This document shows positions 11,730 to 22,838 of a stretch of DNA of 64,000 nucleotides, in pieces. The number at the start of each line of letters is the position of its first letter. Position 1 is the first letter of the stretch. The DNA comes from Marchantia polymorpha subsp. ruderalis (lineage: Eukaryota; Streptophyta; Marchantiopsida; Marchantiales; Marchantiaceae), in the NCBI GenBank assembly GCA_037833965.1, contig AP031358.1, positions 16,004,001 through 16,068,000 of the forward strand, given 5' to 3'. The notes beneath the pieces were generated by a model. It had not been told where the DNA came from and ran no database searches. It worked only from the letters and a program-made list of their open reading frames with translations. A program made the translations under genes and the position numbers.

Positions 11730-11803
11730 CCGATTTGTGCGTGTCATCCTTGCGCAGGGGCCATGCTAATCTTCTCTGTATCGTTCTAATTTTATTCCGA
11801 TAA
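11730..11803 (-). pseudogene. U6 spliceosomal snRNA remnant
   Basis: On the minus strand, 11785-11731 carries the invariant U6 core in order: AACGATACAGAGAAGATTAG (ACAGAGA box), then CATGGCCCCTGCGCAAGGAT (AGC and internal stem-loop region), then GACACGCACAAATCG. The 5' GTCC...GGACA hairpin is absent and the AAAATTGGAACG portion is altered. The 3' end diverges after AAATCG with no clear Pol III T-run. I see no plant upstream sequence element (RTCCCACATCG), although a TATATATG lies about 25 bp upstream. Best read as a truncated U6 pseudogene; a divergent functional gene is less likely. Confidence 0.85.
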
Positions 11804-11972
11804 AATTGTGCTTATTAACATTAACATATATATTAACATTGCGGTGGCACTTCATTCCAGTATTTAGATCGATGTTCACACATCTTTAGGATCCCAGGAT
11901 CTGCTCATCAACGAAGACATTGATTCACTCTGCGCGGCTTTCAACCTATTGTGATTTTGAGTTGCACAAGAG

Positions 11973-14249
11973 ATGGGGGAGGCAAATATGGAGGGACTTG
12001 TTGGGATTTTGAGGAGCTGGTCTGTGCATACTGTTGCAGCAGTAGTCTTCGTGTACGTCCTGCTGAAGGTTTTCAGGAGAGTTAGACACAAGTCCGGGAG
12101 ACGACCTCCTGGACCTCCATCTTTGCCATTGATCGGCCATCTCCATCACCTTACACAGGGGTTGCTTCACCACACCCTGGCCAAGATGGCTGAAAAATAT
12201 GGATCCATAATGTGGCTGGACGTCGGAGCTTTAAGTGTTGTGGTTGTATCTTCCCCGGATATGGCCAGGGAGATTCTGAAAACTCAAGATCACATATTTG
12301 CTTCCCGCCCTTCGGGACTAACTATAGAATATGTTTTTGGGCAAGGTCAGGATCTATTGTTTTGTCCTTTGAATGACCACCTTCGTCGAGTCCGGAAATT
12401 TTTTTCCTCACAACTACTTTCGCTACAACGGATCGATTCATTTAAGGTGAGAGTCTAGACTGTTGTATGTGAGTCTGTTCACGTGCACAATCTCCATTCA
12501 ACATACAATTGACTCCGAGTCTAATAAGTACAGGCATCTGATTTCAGCTACTTTAAATCACTGAAGCGATTTCTATATGAGGTCCAACTGATTTCTGTCC
12601 TTCTCAACCATAACGAAATATCAGGCCTTTACTTTCCTGCATTTTATCGGTAGTTTTTCTCATCTTGCCTTGTTTGTTCTGCACATAATCACATTGCAAG
12701 ATCGAGTTTGAATCCGCAGAACAGTATCTCCTTGATAATCATGATACTCTATGTAAAGCGGATGCAGTTTGCCGTCATTTTTCGCTTGTGCAGGATTTGA
12801 GGCGAGATACGCTCTTCAAAACGATGGCAAAAGCATACGAGGAGGGTCATGCGAATCGTTACATAAATTTTTCCGATGTAATGCACGAACTGTTTATAAC
12901 CACGACGACCGCAATGGTGTTTCGAAGGGGTGCAGGTGCTCACATTCAGGACTTTACTGAAATAATGATGGAGATGGTAAATTCGGAATGGTTCTCCATA
13001 GGAGATATCTTCCCTTTGCTCAAGCCGCTAGATCTGGATGGACAAGTTAAAAGGCTGAAAATGGCAGGCGAAAAATCTTCGAAACTTATGGATTCCATCA
13101 TTGACAACCGCCTGAAGGAAAAGACCAAATCCATGTCTTATGAGGAAGAGGACTTCTTGGACGTGCTGCTGACTACGAGCGGTTTTACACGTGATCAAGT
13201 CAAATATCTTATTCTGGTTTGTGATAGATGCTGATCTATACCGCCGAAATATTTCAATGCATGAAGATCGTCATTCGTTCTGAGTTGTTGAATTTCACGT
13301 TATGTCTCAAGGTTTGAAGGTCGTATTAAGCCCACATTCTGATCCAAATTCATTCACATGGTCAGGTTCATCATGAGTCTGGTAAAGTCTTTCTTCGGTT
13401 TAGTGACAAGAAATAATTACATTATATGGCAAATTCTGTGCAGAAAATATTGTAAAGAAGAAAGTGGCATAGATGCTGATTTCAACGTAGCTGCGAATAT
13501 CAATATTGTCGTCCGTTGTATCATTTTGCATCTTGAATGCACAAGATCACTGATAACGGTAATTCTTCAATCAGGACATCGTTGCGGCTGGAACTGACAC
13601 TACTTCTGGGACGATTGTGTGGGGTATGACTGAGCTTCTGCGGCATCCCAACATTATGGAAAGACTTCAGAGTGAGCTCGACAATGTGATCGGTAAAGAA
13701 AGGATGGTTGAAGAAGCAGACCTCCGGAATCTCGAGTATCTGCAGGCAGTGGTGAAGGAAACACTACGGCTGCACCCACCCACTATGCTGGGAGTTCCTC
13801 ACTCGTCGACCGAAGCAACAAAAGTAGCAGGATACGATATCCCCGCCAACACATGGGTTATTGTGAACATTCATGCCATTAGTACAGATCCCAAGGTTTG
13901 GGAAAATCCTTTGAAGTTTGATCCTTCAAGATTCTTAAACAGCCGTATAGATGTGAGAGGGCAGCATTACGAGGTTCTGCCCTTCAGTTCTGGGCGAAGG
14001 CTGTGTCCAGGCATGAATCTGGGGCTCGTCTCTGTGGCCTACACCCTCGCCCAGCTGGTTCATGCTTGTTCAATCTCACTGCCCGAAGGCCTGACTCCCC
14101 TGGACGTAGATGTTGAAGAGACGTTCGGTCTCACGGTAAGGAAGCGGAATCCTTTGAATCTACTCTTAACGAGGCGACTGCCTTCGGATGTCTACCACAA
14201 GGCAGGATTGAATGGTATTGGGCAGTCAAGAATTCCTGTTGATACTTGA
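11973..14249 (+). CDS. A-type cytochrome P450 monooxygenase (three exons)
   Basis: Exons: 11973-12446, 12794-13216 and 13575-14249; both introns are GT-AG and phase 0. The product is 523 residues, the normal P450 length. In order: an N-terminal membrane anchor (about residues 18-34) for the ER face, the proline hinge RRPPGPPSLPLIG (43-55), the I-helix oxygen-binding motif AGTDTT (304-309), ExxR as E361/R364 in KETLRLHPP, the FDPSRF region, and the heme loop FSSGRRLCPG with the thiolate cysteine at about 443. All catalytic motifs are present, so it looks functional. These features are typical of the plant CYP71 clan, which oxidises small secondary metabolites such as phenolics or terpenoids. 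Family and substrate cannot be assigned from sequence alone. A TATATATTA lies about 145 bp upstream of the ATG. It is the only intact host gene in the window. Confidence 0.93.
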
Positions 14250-14906
14250 GTCTGAGACTTTCTTTTGAAGCCAGCACTTGATGTGTGTGTATCTTCTCCC
14301 TCCAATGATCCTAACCTTGTCAGCGGATCAGATATCTGTAACAACCTCAGTCTAGCAAGTATCTGCTCTTCGGAATAGTTCATGCACATCTTTGAGTGAT
14401 CAGAGAAGTGTTAAGTTCATGATATATATAGCACCATTGTAAAAAATGTTGATAATATATATCATTAAAAAATATTTAAAAAATTTGTGTTGTAAGCTCA
14501 CCATGAATTTAGTTGTGACAATGGTTATTAATGCCTTTACTTTGATGGTGTGCAATGATGAAATATGGAAAATGAGGAAGAGTCATAGTCAGTGACTTTC
14601 TCTGTAACTCATATAATCTTCCTCTGTTAGTGAAGAACATGGTTTGCAGCAAGTTTGAAACTTCTGAACTTCAAATAAAAAATAAATTTTCCCCATCAGA
14701 GATGTTGCAAAATTATAAAACCTCCGATGTAGCTTAGAATTGGAATCCGTAATTTATAATCATTCAAGTTTCTGCAGTTCAGAATCAACAATTGCCACTA
14801 TGTCATGTGTATGCACGTTAGATTTGAATTTGAGTCGGATTCACGTTGCGACGCGGCTGACGGTTGAGGTTCGTCGACCTTTGATGGACAGTATAGTCGA
14901 GGCGAG

Positions 14907-14931
14907 CTCAAAGAACTATAAGTTCTTTGAG
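14907..14931. repeat. Perfect 11-bp inverted repeat, 3-base loop
   Basis: CTCAAAGAACT, ATA, AGTTCTTTGAG: a perfect hairpin in non-coding DNA. It is not followed by a T-run or gene end. Confidence 0.7.
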
Positions 14932-15074
14932 TTGAGACTTTTGCGTAGGGGATTTTCCCACTAGCTTCGACTTTAGGTCTCCGAGAGTGGAGTGAGTTTG
15001 GCTCGAATCTGTGTTTTGTGTTCCGGACATTCCACTCGAAGAACTACGTGAACAGTGAATACGTCAGAGTAGTG

Positions 15075-15183
15075 TGTTCAGATTTTTGCTTGTGTTTTTC
15101 TTGGTTTTCTGTTCGAGCTTTTGTTCTTGTGTTCAGGTTTTTGTTCGTGCTTTTCTCGGTTTTCTTTTCGTGGTTCTATTCGT
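15075..15183 (+). repeat. T-rich two-copy direct repeat (period 56 bp)
   Basis: Two copies begin GTTCAGRTTTTTG at 15075 and 15131 and continue with similar TTTTCTYGGTTTTCT blocks. The sequence is low complexity and non-coding. Confidence 0.5.
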
Positions 15184-15332
15184 GCGAAGTGTTTCCTATT
15201 GTTACACTCTTGCGTTTCGTTCCGTATGATACCTTTCTATTATTTCTCAGTTAGTGCTCGAGTATCTTCAGCTCAAGAAGTAGAATTTGGTTGGGATCCT
15301 GAGAGCAGATTACGATGAAGGAAGAGAAGGCT

Positions 15333-15677
15333 TCAGAAGTCCATACATGAGTCGTCGAGCTGCTGCCCATGCTTGCCCAAGTCTAACAGCTTTTTGAACT
15401 GGGGATCGTGGATGGGAAGATCTCTGAGGCCATGGAAAATGGCCTGGATGGTCTTGACGCTGACGTAGTCGGCGCGGGTTTGTTTCTTGAGGTGCGCGGC
15501 GAATTCTCCAAGCTCCGTCTTGTGTTTGTCAAATCTGTCAGTCAGATCTTTGATCATGTTGAGGATCCACTTCCTCTTGTCTTCATCCATGTGGGGGTCT
15601 AGCTGCTTACGTAGCTGACGGACCAGGCGATCCAGGTCTCTCGACGTGAAGTCGTTTGTGCAGGTGAAGCTGTGTTC
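15333..15677 (-). CDS. 3'-terminal exon of an unidentified gene, or gene fragment
   Basis: On the minus strand a good splice acceptor (pyrimidine-rich TTCTTTCTGCAG) precedes 15677 and opens a phase-0 frame of 114 codons ending in a stop at 15333-15335. The peptide is hydrophilic and helical. It contains LDRLVRQLRKQLDPHMDEDK, then KDLTDRFDKHKTELGEF, then AIFHGLRDLPIHDPQFKKLL, and ends SCMDF. I do not recognise the family. No convincing upstream exon is visible within 1 kb, apart from a decayed helical segment at 16735-16975, so this may be the tail of a broken gene. The coding look (regular codons, no low complexity) is better than that of any other open frame in the island except the P450. 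Confidence 0.5.
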   Translation of the reverse strand, partial: EHSFTCTNDFTSRDLDRLVRQLRKQLDPHMDEDKRKWILNMIKDLTDRFDKHKTELGEFAAHLKKQTRADYVSVKTIQAIFHGLRDLPIHDPQFKKLLDLGKHGQQLDDSCMDF

Positions 15678-16734
15678 CTGCAGAAAGAAAGCGAACTTTA
15701 TTTGCGTGTCTGAAATCAACTCCAGATGTGATATTAAGACCACCCTCATTACGTTGTGTTACGAACAAGATGAATGAGGACAGAGGACATCCCTTCAAAA
15801 TGAACGAAGTGGTCGAGCAATGATGTTGAGGATCTAGAGGGTCTTCCAAAAGCCCCGAGTACCATCATTAACTGCTTTTGGAAGACTGTGAATTGGATCA
15901 AGAGCAGGATTTGAGTCCAAATTATGCTTACCGGAGGAAGAAGAGTGCACGAGTGACTGGTGGATAATCATTGGGAAGAGTCCATAGATGTTGTGGCTTT
16001 GATCCGATTTTAATTTAACGCGAAGTTGGCCAACTGAGGCAAGCTGAGATTACGATTGGACTGCCGATTTGAGTCTATTTGAAGAGCAAGTTTATGTCGA
16101 GTCTTTCCACGAGGTTCCCCAGATATTTTTGAATCCTGCTGTGGGATGTGCCGCACGGGTAGAGCTACAGGAGCCATGAAAGGCAAAGCAAAATAGGATT
16201 TCCTTGTGCCTGAGTAGGACGATGCGTTTATTGTTCCTGACCTTGGCATTCACTCTGCTCCAGCCTCACCACCGGTGAACAAGAGATGGAGACTACTAGA
16301 AATATAATAGTTATAGTATTACCGCGTCAGTCCGTTTTACATATGGATTTGTTCAGTCTTCTTGCGCAGTCACCAGAATTGGCTGTGTGGTTACACTAAC
16401 TCGGATTGTTACTGACCAAAGAAGCTCAAAGACGACTTGGTGTTCAGACTAGCTTCATCAGTTAAGGTAGATGTCGAGTAAAAATTGCATTCGATGGAGC
16501 TTGAGATCCGACATCTGGAGAAACTATATCCTGGAATACAGGAGCTCAGACAGCAGCTGTTTGTTCAGTAAATAGAAATAGAGTCTATACGTGGAAGCAT
16601 AATGTCAATTTGGTGAGTACTTGAGGTTACTGGACAAGTAATCTTTCTACACATTGAGGTTTGCTCACGCTGAAGCTAGCCTCCCTGGTCCCGTATTTCT
16701 TATACTATTGCTCTATCCGGTAATGGTAAATTTT
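15678..16734. other. No recognised gene
   Basis: About 1 kb. A minus-strand open frame of 79 codons (16249-16010) has no recognisable motif and no splice context linking it to the exon at 15677. It may be intron of that gene or intergenic DNA. Confidence 0.4.
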
Positions 16735-16975
16735 TGCCCATATTGATCCTGGTCTTTGCCTATAGCCTGATCTAACTGCTTCTTCAGACTGTCTCCGGCG
16801 TTCTTCAGGTTGGCTTGAATGTCATTACCGTTGCTCACGTTACTCTTCAATTCGTTCTCGGTTTTCAGCCTTTCCGATTTAGGAGTTTTTCAAGCTCTCG
16901 GCTTGGTGACCCAAATCTTGAATGGAGTTCTTGAAGTTATCAATAGCCTCGTCAACTCGTGCTAATTGAAGGTGC
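16735..16975 (-). pseudogene. Frameshifted helical-protein fragment
   Basis: Read on the minus strand, one frame gives a helical stretch including RVDEAIDNFKNSIQDLGHQA and then a stop. The next frame continues with LKTENELKSNVSNGNDIQAN and LKNAGDSLKKQLDQAIGKDQ. A single-base indel near 16885 would join the two. The composition (Lys, Asn, Gln, Glu, Asp) suggests an amphipathic helical protein. It could be upstream coding sequence of the exon at 15333-15677. The family is not recognised. Confidence 0.4.
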
Positions 16976-17902
16976 CGCCATTCAAATTTCTTTCCCGTGC
17001 GGGGTCTTCTTTTACTTCACTAAGATACTTCGCCGCATGGGTTCCAATGGGAACTCCGAGGTCGTCATTTTTGAATACCGAATACCGAATATCGCCCTAT
17101 GTATTTGGAGAAGCTGAGTCTTCACCCATCCTTCCGTTACTTGGGTCTTCCTGATCCGTTCCTTCGGATTAGAACCTCATCGGCCTCCGAAGGCCAAGCT
17201 TTTCTATTAACAATACTTCAGACTTCCTATTATTGCTTAGCATTTATTGCAAAAAGGCTTATTCTCTTCTATTCTAATTACTACTACCTTAGAAGTTAAA
17301 ATTTGCATGGTTTTTACTTACTAATTACTCTATTTCTAAAAAAACAAAAAAGTTGCACTACCACATACCGCAAAGCCCATTTGAGGTAAACCTAAGTGAA
17401 ATTCAGCCCGGAGGTTGTCTTTTTGGTTCCGTTATCAAGACTTCAATCTAGAAAGCGGAATGTTTAGGATTCGGTTTCTAGCTCGAGAGAAAATGTCCAT
17501 GAGGGATCACTTGGAGTTAATGTTGGGGAAGGAAAGAGCGGATACTATGCTTGAGAGTAAGGTTCTTTTTGTCTATCCAATAGTCTCATATGATAGTCTT
17601 AGAAATGATTTTGTATGTTTTGTTCACGTAAACACGTCATTTTGAGAGAAAAGTAATTTTAGACACCAAAAAAGTATTTTTGCAAGTATTTCTTCAAACA
17701 TTTTATTGATTATAAAGTGGAAGATAGAGAATATTTTAATTTTTGTTTCCGGTCTAGAACATGTGTTAACAGAAAGATATGAGAATTAGAAGTTGAGGGG
17801 GTTTTCACAAGTACCAAAAGTTTGCTCTTGGGAAAGTTTTTACAGAGTAAATTACCTTTTCTATATTTCAAGTAAGCCTTTGAAACTTCGTACGCGTGTG
17901 TA
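16976..17902. other. Unassigned DNA with a decayed LTR-like terminus
   Basis: At about 17335-17366 the sequence AAAACAAAAAAGTTGCACTACCACA resembles the inverted LTR start (GTGGGTTACCACA preceded by A-rich DNA) with several changes, suggesting the end of an old minus-orientation LTR. A 76-codon plus-strand frame at 17415-17645 has no recognised motif. The rest is AT-rich. Confidence 0.35.
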
Positions 17903-18169
17903 TTGATGATGTTAGAGGAAGAACGTCACGAGGCAGAAGCCTGCATCAAACAAATTCAGCTCAGAAGGAAGGAGAGGTACGATCGGTGGGTGAAACCGGT
18001 GTTACTGCAGAAGGGCGACTTGGCTCTTCTATACGACAGTAGACACGCCAGATTCCCGGGGAAGCTGCACTTGAGGTGGATGGGACCTTTCAAGGTAGTA
18101 GATGTCTTCCCCAATGACTCCATTCAGTTGGCGGATTTGTCAAGACAGTTGCTAGGGACCGGAGTGTAA
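17903..18169 (+). pseudogene. Ty3/gypsy integrase C-terminal fragment
   Basis: The 88-codon frame is closely similar to the integrase C-terminus of element G (about 55935-56200). Both share a run of QLRRKE, KGDLALLYDSRHARFPGKLH and RWMGPFKV. The final NGWRLKKY-type tail is missing and the frame ends early (GTGV). No other pol sequence is attached. It is a relic of a G-related element. Confidence 0.8.
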
Positions 18170-18399
18170 GCATTAAACTCCCCACCCCTTTGCGTTTGAG
18201 TCCGGATGGGGGGTCTAAGCGAACAAGGATAAAACACTAACATTCATGAAACTGCACTCACACAAAAGCCACTCGGGCTACCTCTACTATTGCCAAAAAA
18301 CTCTAGCTATCATATCCTAACTCTTCTCTCTTCTCCCTCCACGAGAGGAATCAACACACAGAAAGAAGACTGCCCCCCGCACACCACCAACGCACTCCA
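18170..18399. other. Unassigned spacer
   Basis: Downstream of the integrase fragment. A C/G-homopolymer patch (CTCCCCACCCC, then GGATGGGGGG) occurs near 18179-18215. There is no gene. Confidence 0.3.
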
Positions 18400-19070
18400 C
18401 GCACCCACAGCCACCAGCCTGCTAGGTCAACCCTAACCTTAATTCGAAACCTAATCCTAAATCTGAGTCTAACCCTAAATCTAGTGCACTGAGCCGCTAG
18501 CTTCTTTAAGAGCTTTAGAACCAAGCTCTTAGGCTGAAAATTTGCAGCCATGTGCGGCCGGCTGAGAACAACAGCCCCACCAAATTTCAGCTCCATCCAA
18601 CCGTCCATCGCAAAGATATGGGCCCCGCAAGATCTATGTTCCAAGGCCAAAATTCCCTCGCCGAAGTCCGAGGTCCAAGGCACCTTACCGCCGAAGGTAT
18701 CCTACCGCGCATTTGCCTATCCATATCAGCCACTTTCGACAGTGGCCTTTCGACACTTTCATAACTCAGTTATGTCTTATCCGTTTTAAGAGTTCTTGGG
18801 CTCGTTAGAACAAGCGTGTTAAGCTCTATTTATCAAGATCCTAATTGAGTCAAGGCGTTACTAATTGAAAACGTTATGACCCTAAATCCTTGCTCCAAAG
18901 GCCCTTGCTCGCTTTCGCCTATCCATATCAACCACTTCTAACACTCATAACTCAGTGGTACCTTATCCGTTTCAAGAGTTCTTGAGCTCGTTAGAACAAG
19001 CTTGTTGAGCTCTATCTATCAAAACCCTAAAGAATTCAAGGCGTTACTAATTGAAAACGTTATGAGATAT
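18400..19070 (-). mobile_element. C-type LTR fragment, inverted
   Basis: The reverse complement matches the inner part of LTR C1 (about 5240-5720). Shared features are the segment around GCGGGGCCCATATCTTTGCG, the telomere-like CCCTAAATCT stretch, and two copies of the AACGAG module (about 18745-18870 and 18935-19065). Neither LTR terminus is present, so it is a truncated relic. Confidence 0.7.
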
Positions 19071-19580
19071 TTACTTCACTCTCTCCTCTACTGCACTTTC
19101 CTCCGGGAGAACGCTCCTTTTGATAAATTGCACAGCTCTGGTCACAATCTTTCGAAACAAACCTTGCTGCTTGCGGCTTTACTTTTCATAGTTCGTCCTC
19201 AAATACTCCATCTCACAATTCAATTGCACTCCAAGAACGAGCAGTGCTAATGAATCTCGTAGTTTTTCTTGTTGTTCTACCACCAAGTCGCCCTCCGTCA
19301 AGATGATACTCCTCGTTGTGGGTTCTTGAATTCGCCACCAACTCAGGAACGGTTCTTGTACGTAACCGTTTCCTTTACGTAGCCGTCTTAACGTATAAAG
19401 TAACTAACATCTCACTAACACTATCTAATTATTTTTTATTTTTTCTCTTTGATTGTTCTAAGATCTTATACTTTTCTATTCTAGTTCTAAGTCAAAAGGT
19501 GAGCACATAATTGAGCTCACATAACTGGCGACCATCAGGGGACGGATCCTAGCATCTCTAGCTTGCAATTTGGTTAACAT
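19071..19580. other. AT-rich DNA flanking gypsy relic H
   Basis: It contains GGTGAGCACATAATTGAGCTCACA (about 19498-19525), which could be an LTR end, followed by TGGCGACCATCAGGGGAC, which looks like a primer-binding site on the plus strand. The coding relic that follows runs on the minus strand, so the structure is not consistent with a simple element. Confidence 0.35.
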
Positions 19581-20990
19581 CTATGCTCTATATTCCTTGC
19601 ACCGACTGCCAGACGTGCGAGTCGGAAAGATTTCCCCATTCAAAGTCTCTAGCTGCACTGAATTGTTTGGGAATGCCTCCCGAACAAGATAAGGCCCTAA
19701 CCATACAGCATCGAACTTCCCCGGAAAATCAAGCTTTCGCGCATCTTGAATCATCACCATCATACCTGCTCTAAGTGTTCTTGTCTTATGCTTCTTGTCA
19801 AAGGCGATCTTTCTTCTTCGTTGAATGACCTCAATATGTTGAGCGCTCAATCTTCTCCTCTCATCAAGCTCTTCCAATGTTGTCAACCTATCTATTAACG
19901 ATTGACTGTTTGTAAGCCGCAACTGCACCGCAACTCGAAGTGATTCTACCTCGAACTCAATGGGGAGAGTTGCTTCCAACCCATACACCAACAAAAATGG
20001 AGGTCCTTGGGTCGTTACCTTAAAAGTTGTACGATAAGCCCACAATGCCGCCGTCAGCTTGGAGTCCCAATCCCTCTTTGAATCAAAAACCGTCTTGCGA
20101 AGTATGCTCACTAATATTCCATTGACTCGTTCTGTCTGACCATTTGTCTGCGAATGATAAAAAGTCGTTCTCCTATGGTCTATCTTAAACCTATCTGTTA
20201 ATTCTTGAACCTATCGTTCAAGAAGTGCCTGCCCCTATTGCTAACCAGAATCTTGGGACATCCAAACCTTGAAATGATATTTTCGTACATGAATGTGGCG
20301 GCATGAGCAGCCGTATTTGTCTTCACCGCTTTTGCTTCCGCCCACTTTGTCAAGTATTCTGTCGCAACTATGATGTAAGCCATGCCTCTTGACGAATGAG
20401 TATGAATCTCACTGATATAATCAATTCCTCATTTTTCAAAAGGAACAAGAGGTAAGGACACATGAAGAGGCATCTCCATGTGAAGATCATTCCTCGCATA
20501 CCTTTGACAAGCTTCACATTTTTTGACGTAATTGTGAGAATCCTTGAACAAGGAATGTCAAAAGTAACCTGATCAAAGAATTTTCTGACCCGTGAGTTTG
20601 CCCAAAAAATATCCTCCACACGCGCTATCGTGACAAGCTTCCAGTATTGATGGAACTTCAACCTCAGACACGCACCTCCTCAATATTCCATCTGCACCTC
20701 TCCTGAACAACCTATGACCTAACACTGTAAAATGCCTACTATTGACTCTCACTTTTCTCCTATCTTCCTTCGTCTAGTCATCTGATAATTTTTAAGTGGT
20801 CAAAAATTCTACAATGCCTGCATATCACTCAAGTTGTGCCGTAATCACAAAGAGACTTTTGTCTATCAACCTGTCATCTAACGGACCACTGCCTATCTCC
20901 TTTGAAAGTCTCGACAAATGATCGGCTTGTAAATGCATTCGACTAGGTTTGTACTCTACAGTGTAGTCAAACTCTTCTCGCAACAAGACT
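19581..20990 (-). pseudogene. Decayed Ty3/gypsy pol (element H): RNase H and integrase remnants
   Basis: Read on the minus strand from 20990: an RNase H C-terminal segment with DHLSRLSKE-like sequence (about 20960-20820), a broken integrase zinc region (20661-20368), the integrase core (IVATEYLTKWAEAKAV and FGCPKILVSNRGRHFLND, 20383-20198), then the core end and C-terminal domain (20111-19581) containing LWAYRTTFKVTTQGPPF, PIEFEV and WLGPYLVREAFPNNSVQL. Frames are shifted and interrupted, and the catalytic SDRG is changed to SNRG. It is non-chromodomain, Athila/Tat-like, and clearly a different family from G. The rest of the element is cut off by the LTR inserted at 20991. Confidence 0.85.
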
Positions 20991-22177
20991 TGTGGTAACC
21001 CAGTTTTTGTTTTTTTTTTGAATCAAAACATTTTTGAAAAATAAGTACCGCGGTAGCAGCTGTAAATAGTAATCGGTACGCAAAAACAGAGTAAAAGGGA
21101 GAATCGCGGGTCTAGGAGAATCTAGGAGTTTGGAGGCTTAGGCCACGATCGGGCACCTTGGACAGAACGGACGGTTCATGCTGAAGGAAGCGCCTTTGGC
21201 GCCTTTGGCAAAAGTTTCCTTGTTGAGAGGTCTTCGGCTAAAGGGCCTTCGGCGCAAGCAGAAGCCAGCGCCTTCGGCTTAGACCCCTGTAGAGGAGCTT
21301 TCGCTGAAGACGTACAAAACATATGACACGGAACGCCTTCGTCAAGGGAAAACAACCTCGTCACTAGAGTACGCCTTCGGCGGTAGATTCCTTTGCCCCA
21401 GCGCCGTCTTCGTCGTTAGGGTTCGCCCTCGGCGGAAGGCAATGCCTTCGCCTCTAGGATGCTCCTTCGGTGGAAGTAAGCGCCTTCGGCGGAAGAAGAA
21501 AATACAAAGAAAACGGCGGAAGCCTGGATCTTCGCCGCGCGCGTGCCTTCAGCACAAGCGCCTTCGGCGGTACGCGGATAGAGAACTGCGTCGGCGGAAA
21601 TCGGCGGGATCAAGACTGAATGTACAAGTGTGGGAGTCCATGCAACGGCGAAGCGTGAATTCGCGCGTGCGAATCATACCGTTACGCCTCCTCGGCATAG
21701 CATTCAAGTGAGCCGCGGCCAGCTCAAGTGTCGAACGGTGAGAAATCTTGACCCTGATGGAAGAGACTCACTCACGCATTTTCAATTTTGCACTCGCTCG
21801 AGTTCGCGATGCGCCGCAGGAGAACTTGCGGAGAGTGTGCGGGGAATCTGTCAAGAGTGCGTAGCAGCGGAGTTTGGTGGAGAGTTTGCAGTTAGTTTGT
21901 TGTGGGGCCTACTTTTTTGTTTTTCTTTAAAAATTAACAAAAACATAAACATATGTGTGTAGAAGATAGTTATATGAGTTGAAAAGAGTAGATTTATACG
22001 AGTTAGGATAGGATTAGTTAGAATTTGTCTACGTCCGAAGATCTTTGGATCTTCGTGTCTTCGGCGCAGTCTTTTAGGACGCACGAAGAGCTACGTCTTC
22101 GGCAAAGACATAGGAATTGATTTCAAATCATGCAACGGGCCGGACGAGGTTCGCACGCGTCGGGAGTTCTACGAGGC
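20991..22177 (+). mobile_element. C-type LTR (C2), 5' part, interrupted by B'
   Basis: It starts TGTGGTAACCCAG in H pol and shares the C-type start with C1 (AAAACATTTTTGAA, then AAGTACCGCGG). CGCCTTCGGCG-type micro-hairpins are dense. The region 21590-22177 resembles the leader of the A and B frames, and a possible start codon at 22129 opens a 16-codon frame before LTR B' interrupts it. C2 may therefore once have carried its own reading frame, unlike C1. Its remainder lies beyond the right edge of the window. Confidence 0.75.
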
Positions 22178-22838
22178 TGTGGTAACACACTTTTTGTTTT
22201 TTTTGCAGAATTTTAACAATTTTAGAAAAGAAGTACCGAAGCAGTGTCTGTAGTTAGGAAATGGTACGTTAAATAGAGTGGATTGAGGAGATCGTCACGA
22301 GGTCACGAAGAATCGCGGAGTTGGACGTACCAGCGCCAAACGCCTTCGGCAATATCTCCTTTACTGAGGTGTCTCTACCCACGCGCTTCCAGCGCTTGGG
22401 GAAGGTACGCTTCCGGCACAGACACTTCTGGAGGAGATGTCGCTGAAGACGTCAGAAGCCGGCAAGGACCTCTAAAGGCTTCCGACCATGAGTGCGCCTT
22501 CGGCGATGCGCCGTTGGCGCGGGAGGGAAACCTTCATAACGATCAGGATTCACGGTAGTTCTAGTTGGTTGAGGTCTCATTGGAAAGAGCTCGGGACGCT
22601 CGTTCTAACGAGCTCAAGAGCGCCGGAGATGGATCAGAGACGAAGAAGTTATGAGAGTCGGAAAACTCGCATCCGGACATGCGCTGTTCGCGCTAGGGTT
22701 CACCATCGGAGAGGACTCCCGTACGCCTTCGGCGATGCGCCTTCGGCGGAACCACGAGCTCATAAGAGGAGATCAACTCAGAGGCGGAAGCGCCTTTGGC
22801 GGCTGCGCAATGGAAGAGAAGCGCCGGCCGGATGTACG
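22178..22838 (+). mobile_element. LTR B', segment 1
   Basis: It starts TGTGGTAACACAC. The sequence follows the 5' part of the B-type LTRs (compare 40150 on). It is cut at 22838 by A1; the last five bases (GTACG) are the left target duplication. B' continues at 33114. Confidence 0.85.

Larger units (their letters stand above)
6730..11730. other. Low-copy intergenic DNA upstream of the P450 gene
   Basis: About 5 kb with no gene that I can support. Open frames are short, low in coding character and lack recognisable motifs. It holds a 21-bp tandem pair, a 23-bp inverted repeat and a three-copy direct repeat, listed separately. A TATA-like run (catatatatatac) occurs near 10232, with nothing convincing downstream. 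Confidence 0.5.
14250..15332. other. P450 3' flank and intergenic DNA
   Basis: There is no convincing gene. AT-rich downstream sequence includes AATAAA-like runs near 14672-14685, rather far from the P450 stop. At 15270-15325 a segment with TTTGGTTGGGATCCTGAGAG followed by CAGATTACGATGAAGG faintly recalls the LTR end and tRNA-Met primer site of a Copia element, but it is too degraded to call. Confidence 0.4.

Noticed and set aside
15270..15325. Possible Copia LTR end and tRNA-Met primer site
   Set aside because: Only partial similarity (TTTGGT..GAGAGC), with no Copia coding sequence or second LTR nearby.
17415..17645. 76-codon frame next to the integrase fragment
   Set aside because: It does not match any gag or pol motif I can recognise and has no start context; it is left as unassigned DNA.
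19526..19545. Primer-binding-site-like TGGCGACCATCAGGGGAC after a CACA end on the plus strand
   Set aside because: The adjacent pol relic runs on the minus strand, no matching LTR pair is visible, and I cannot match the sequence to a tRNA with confidence.
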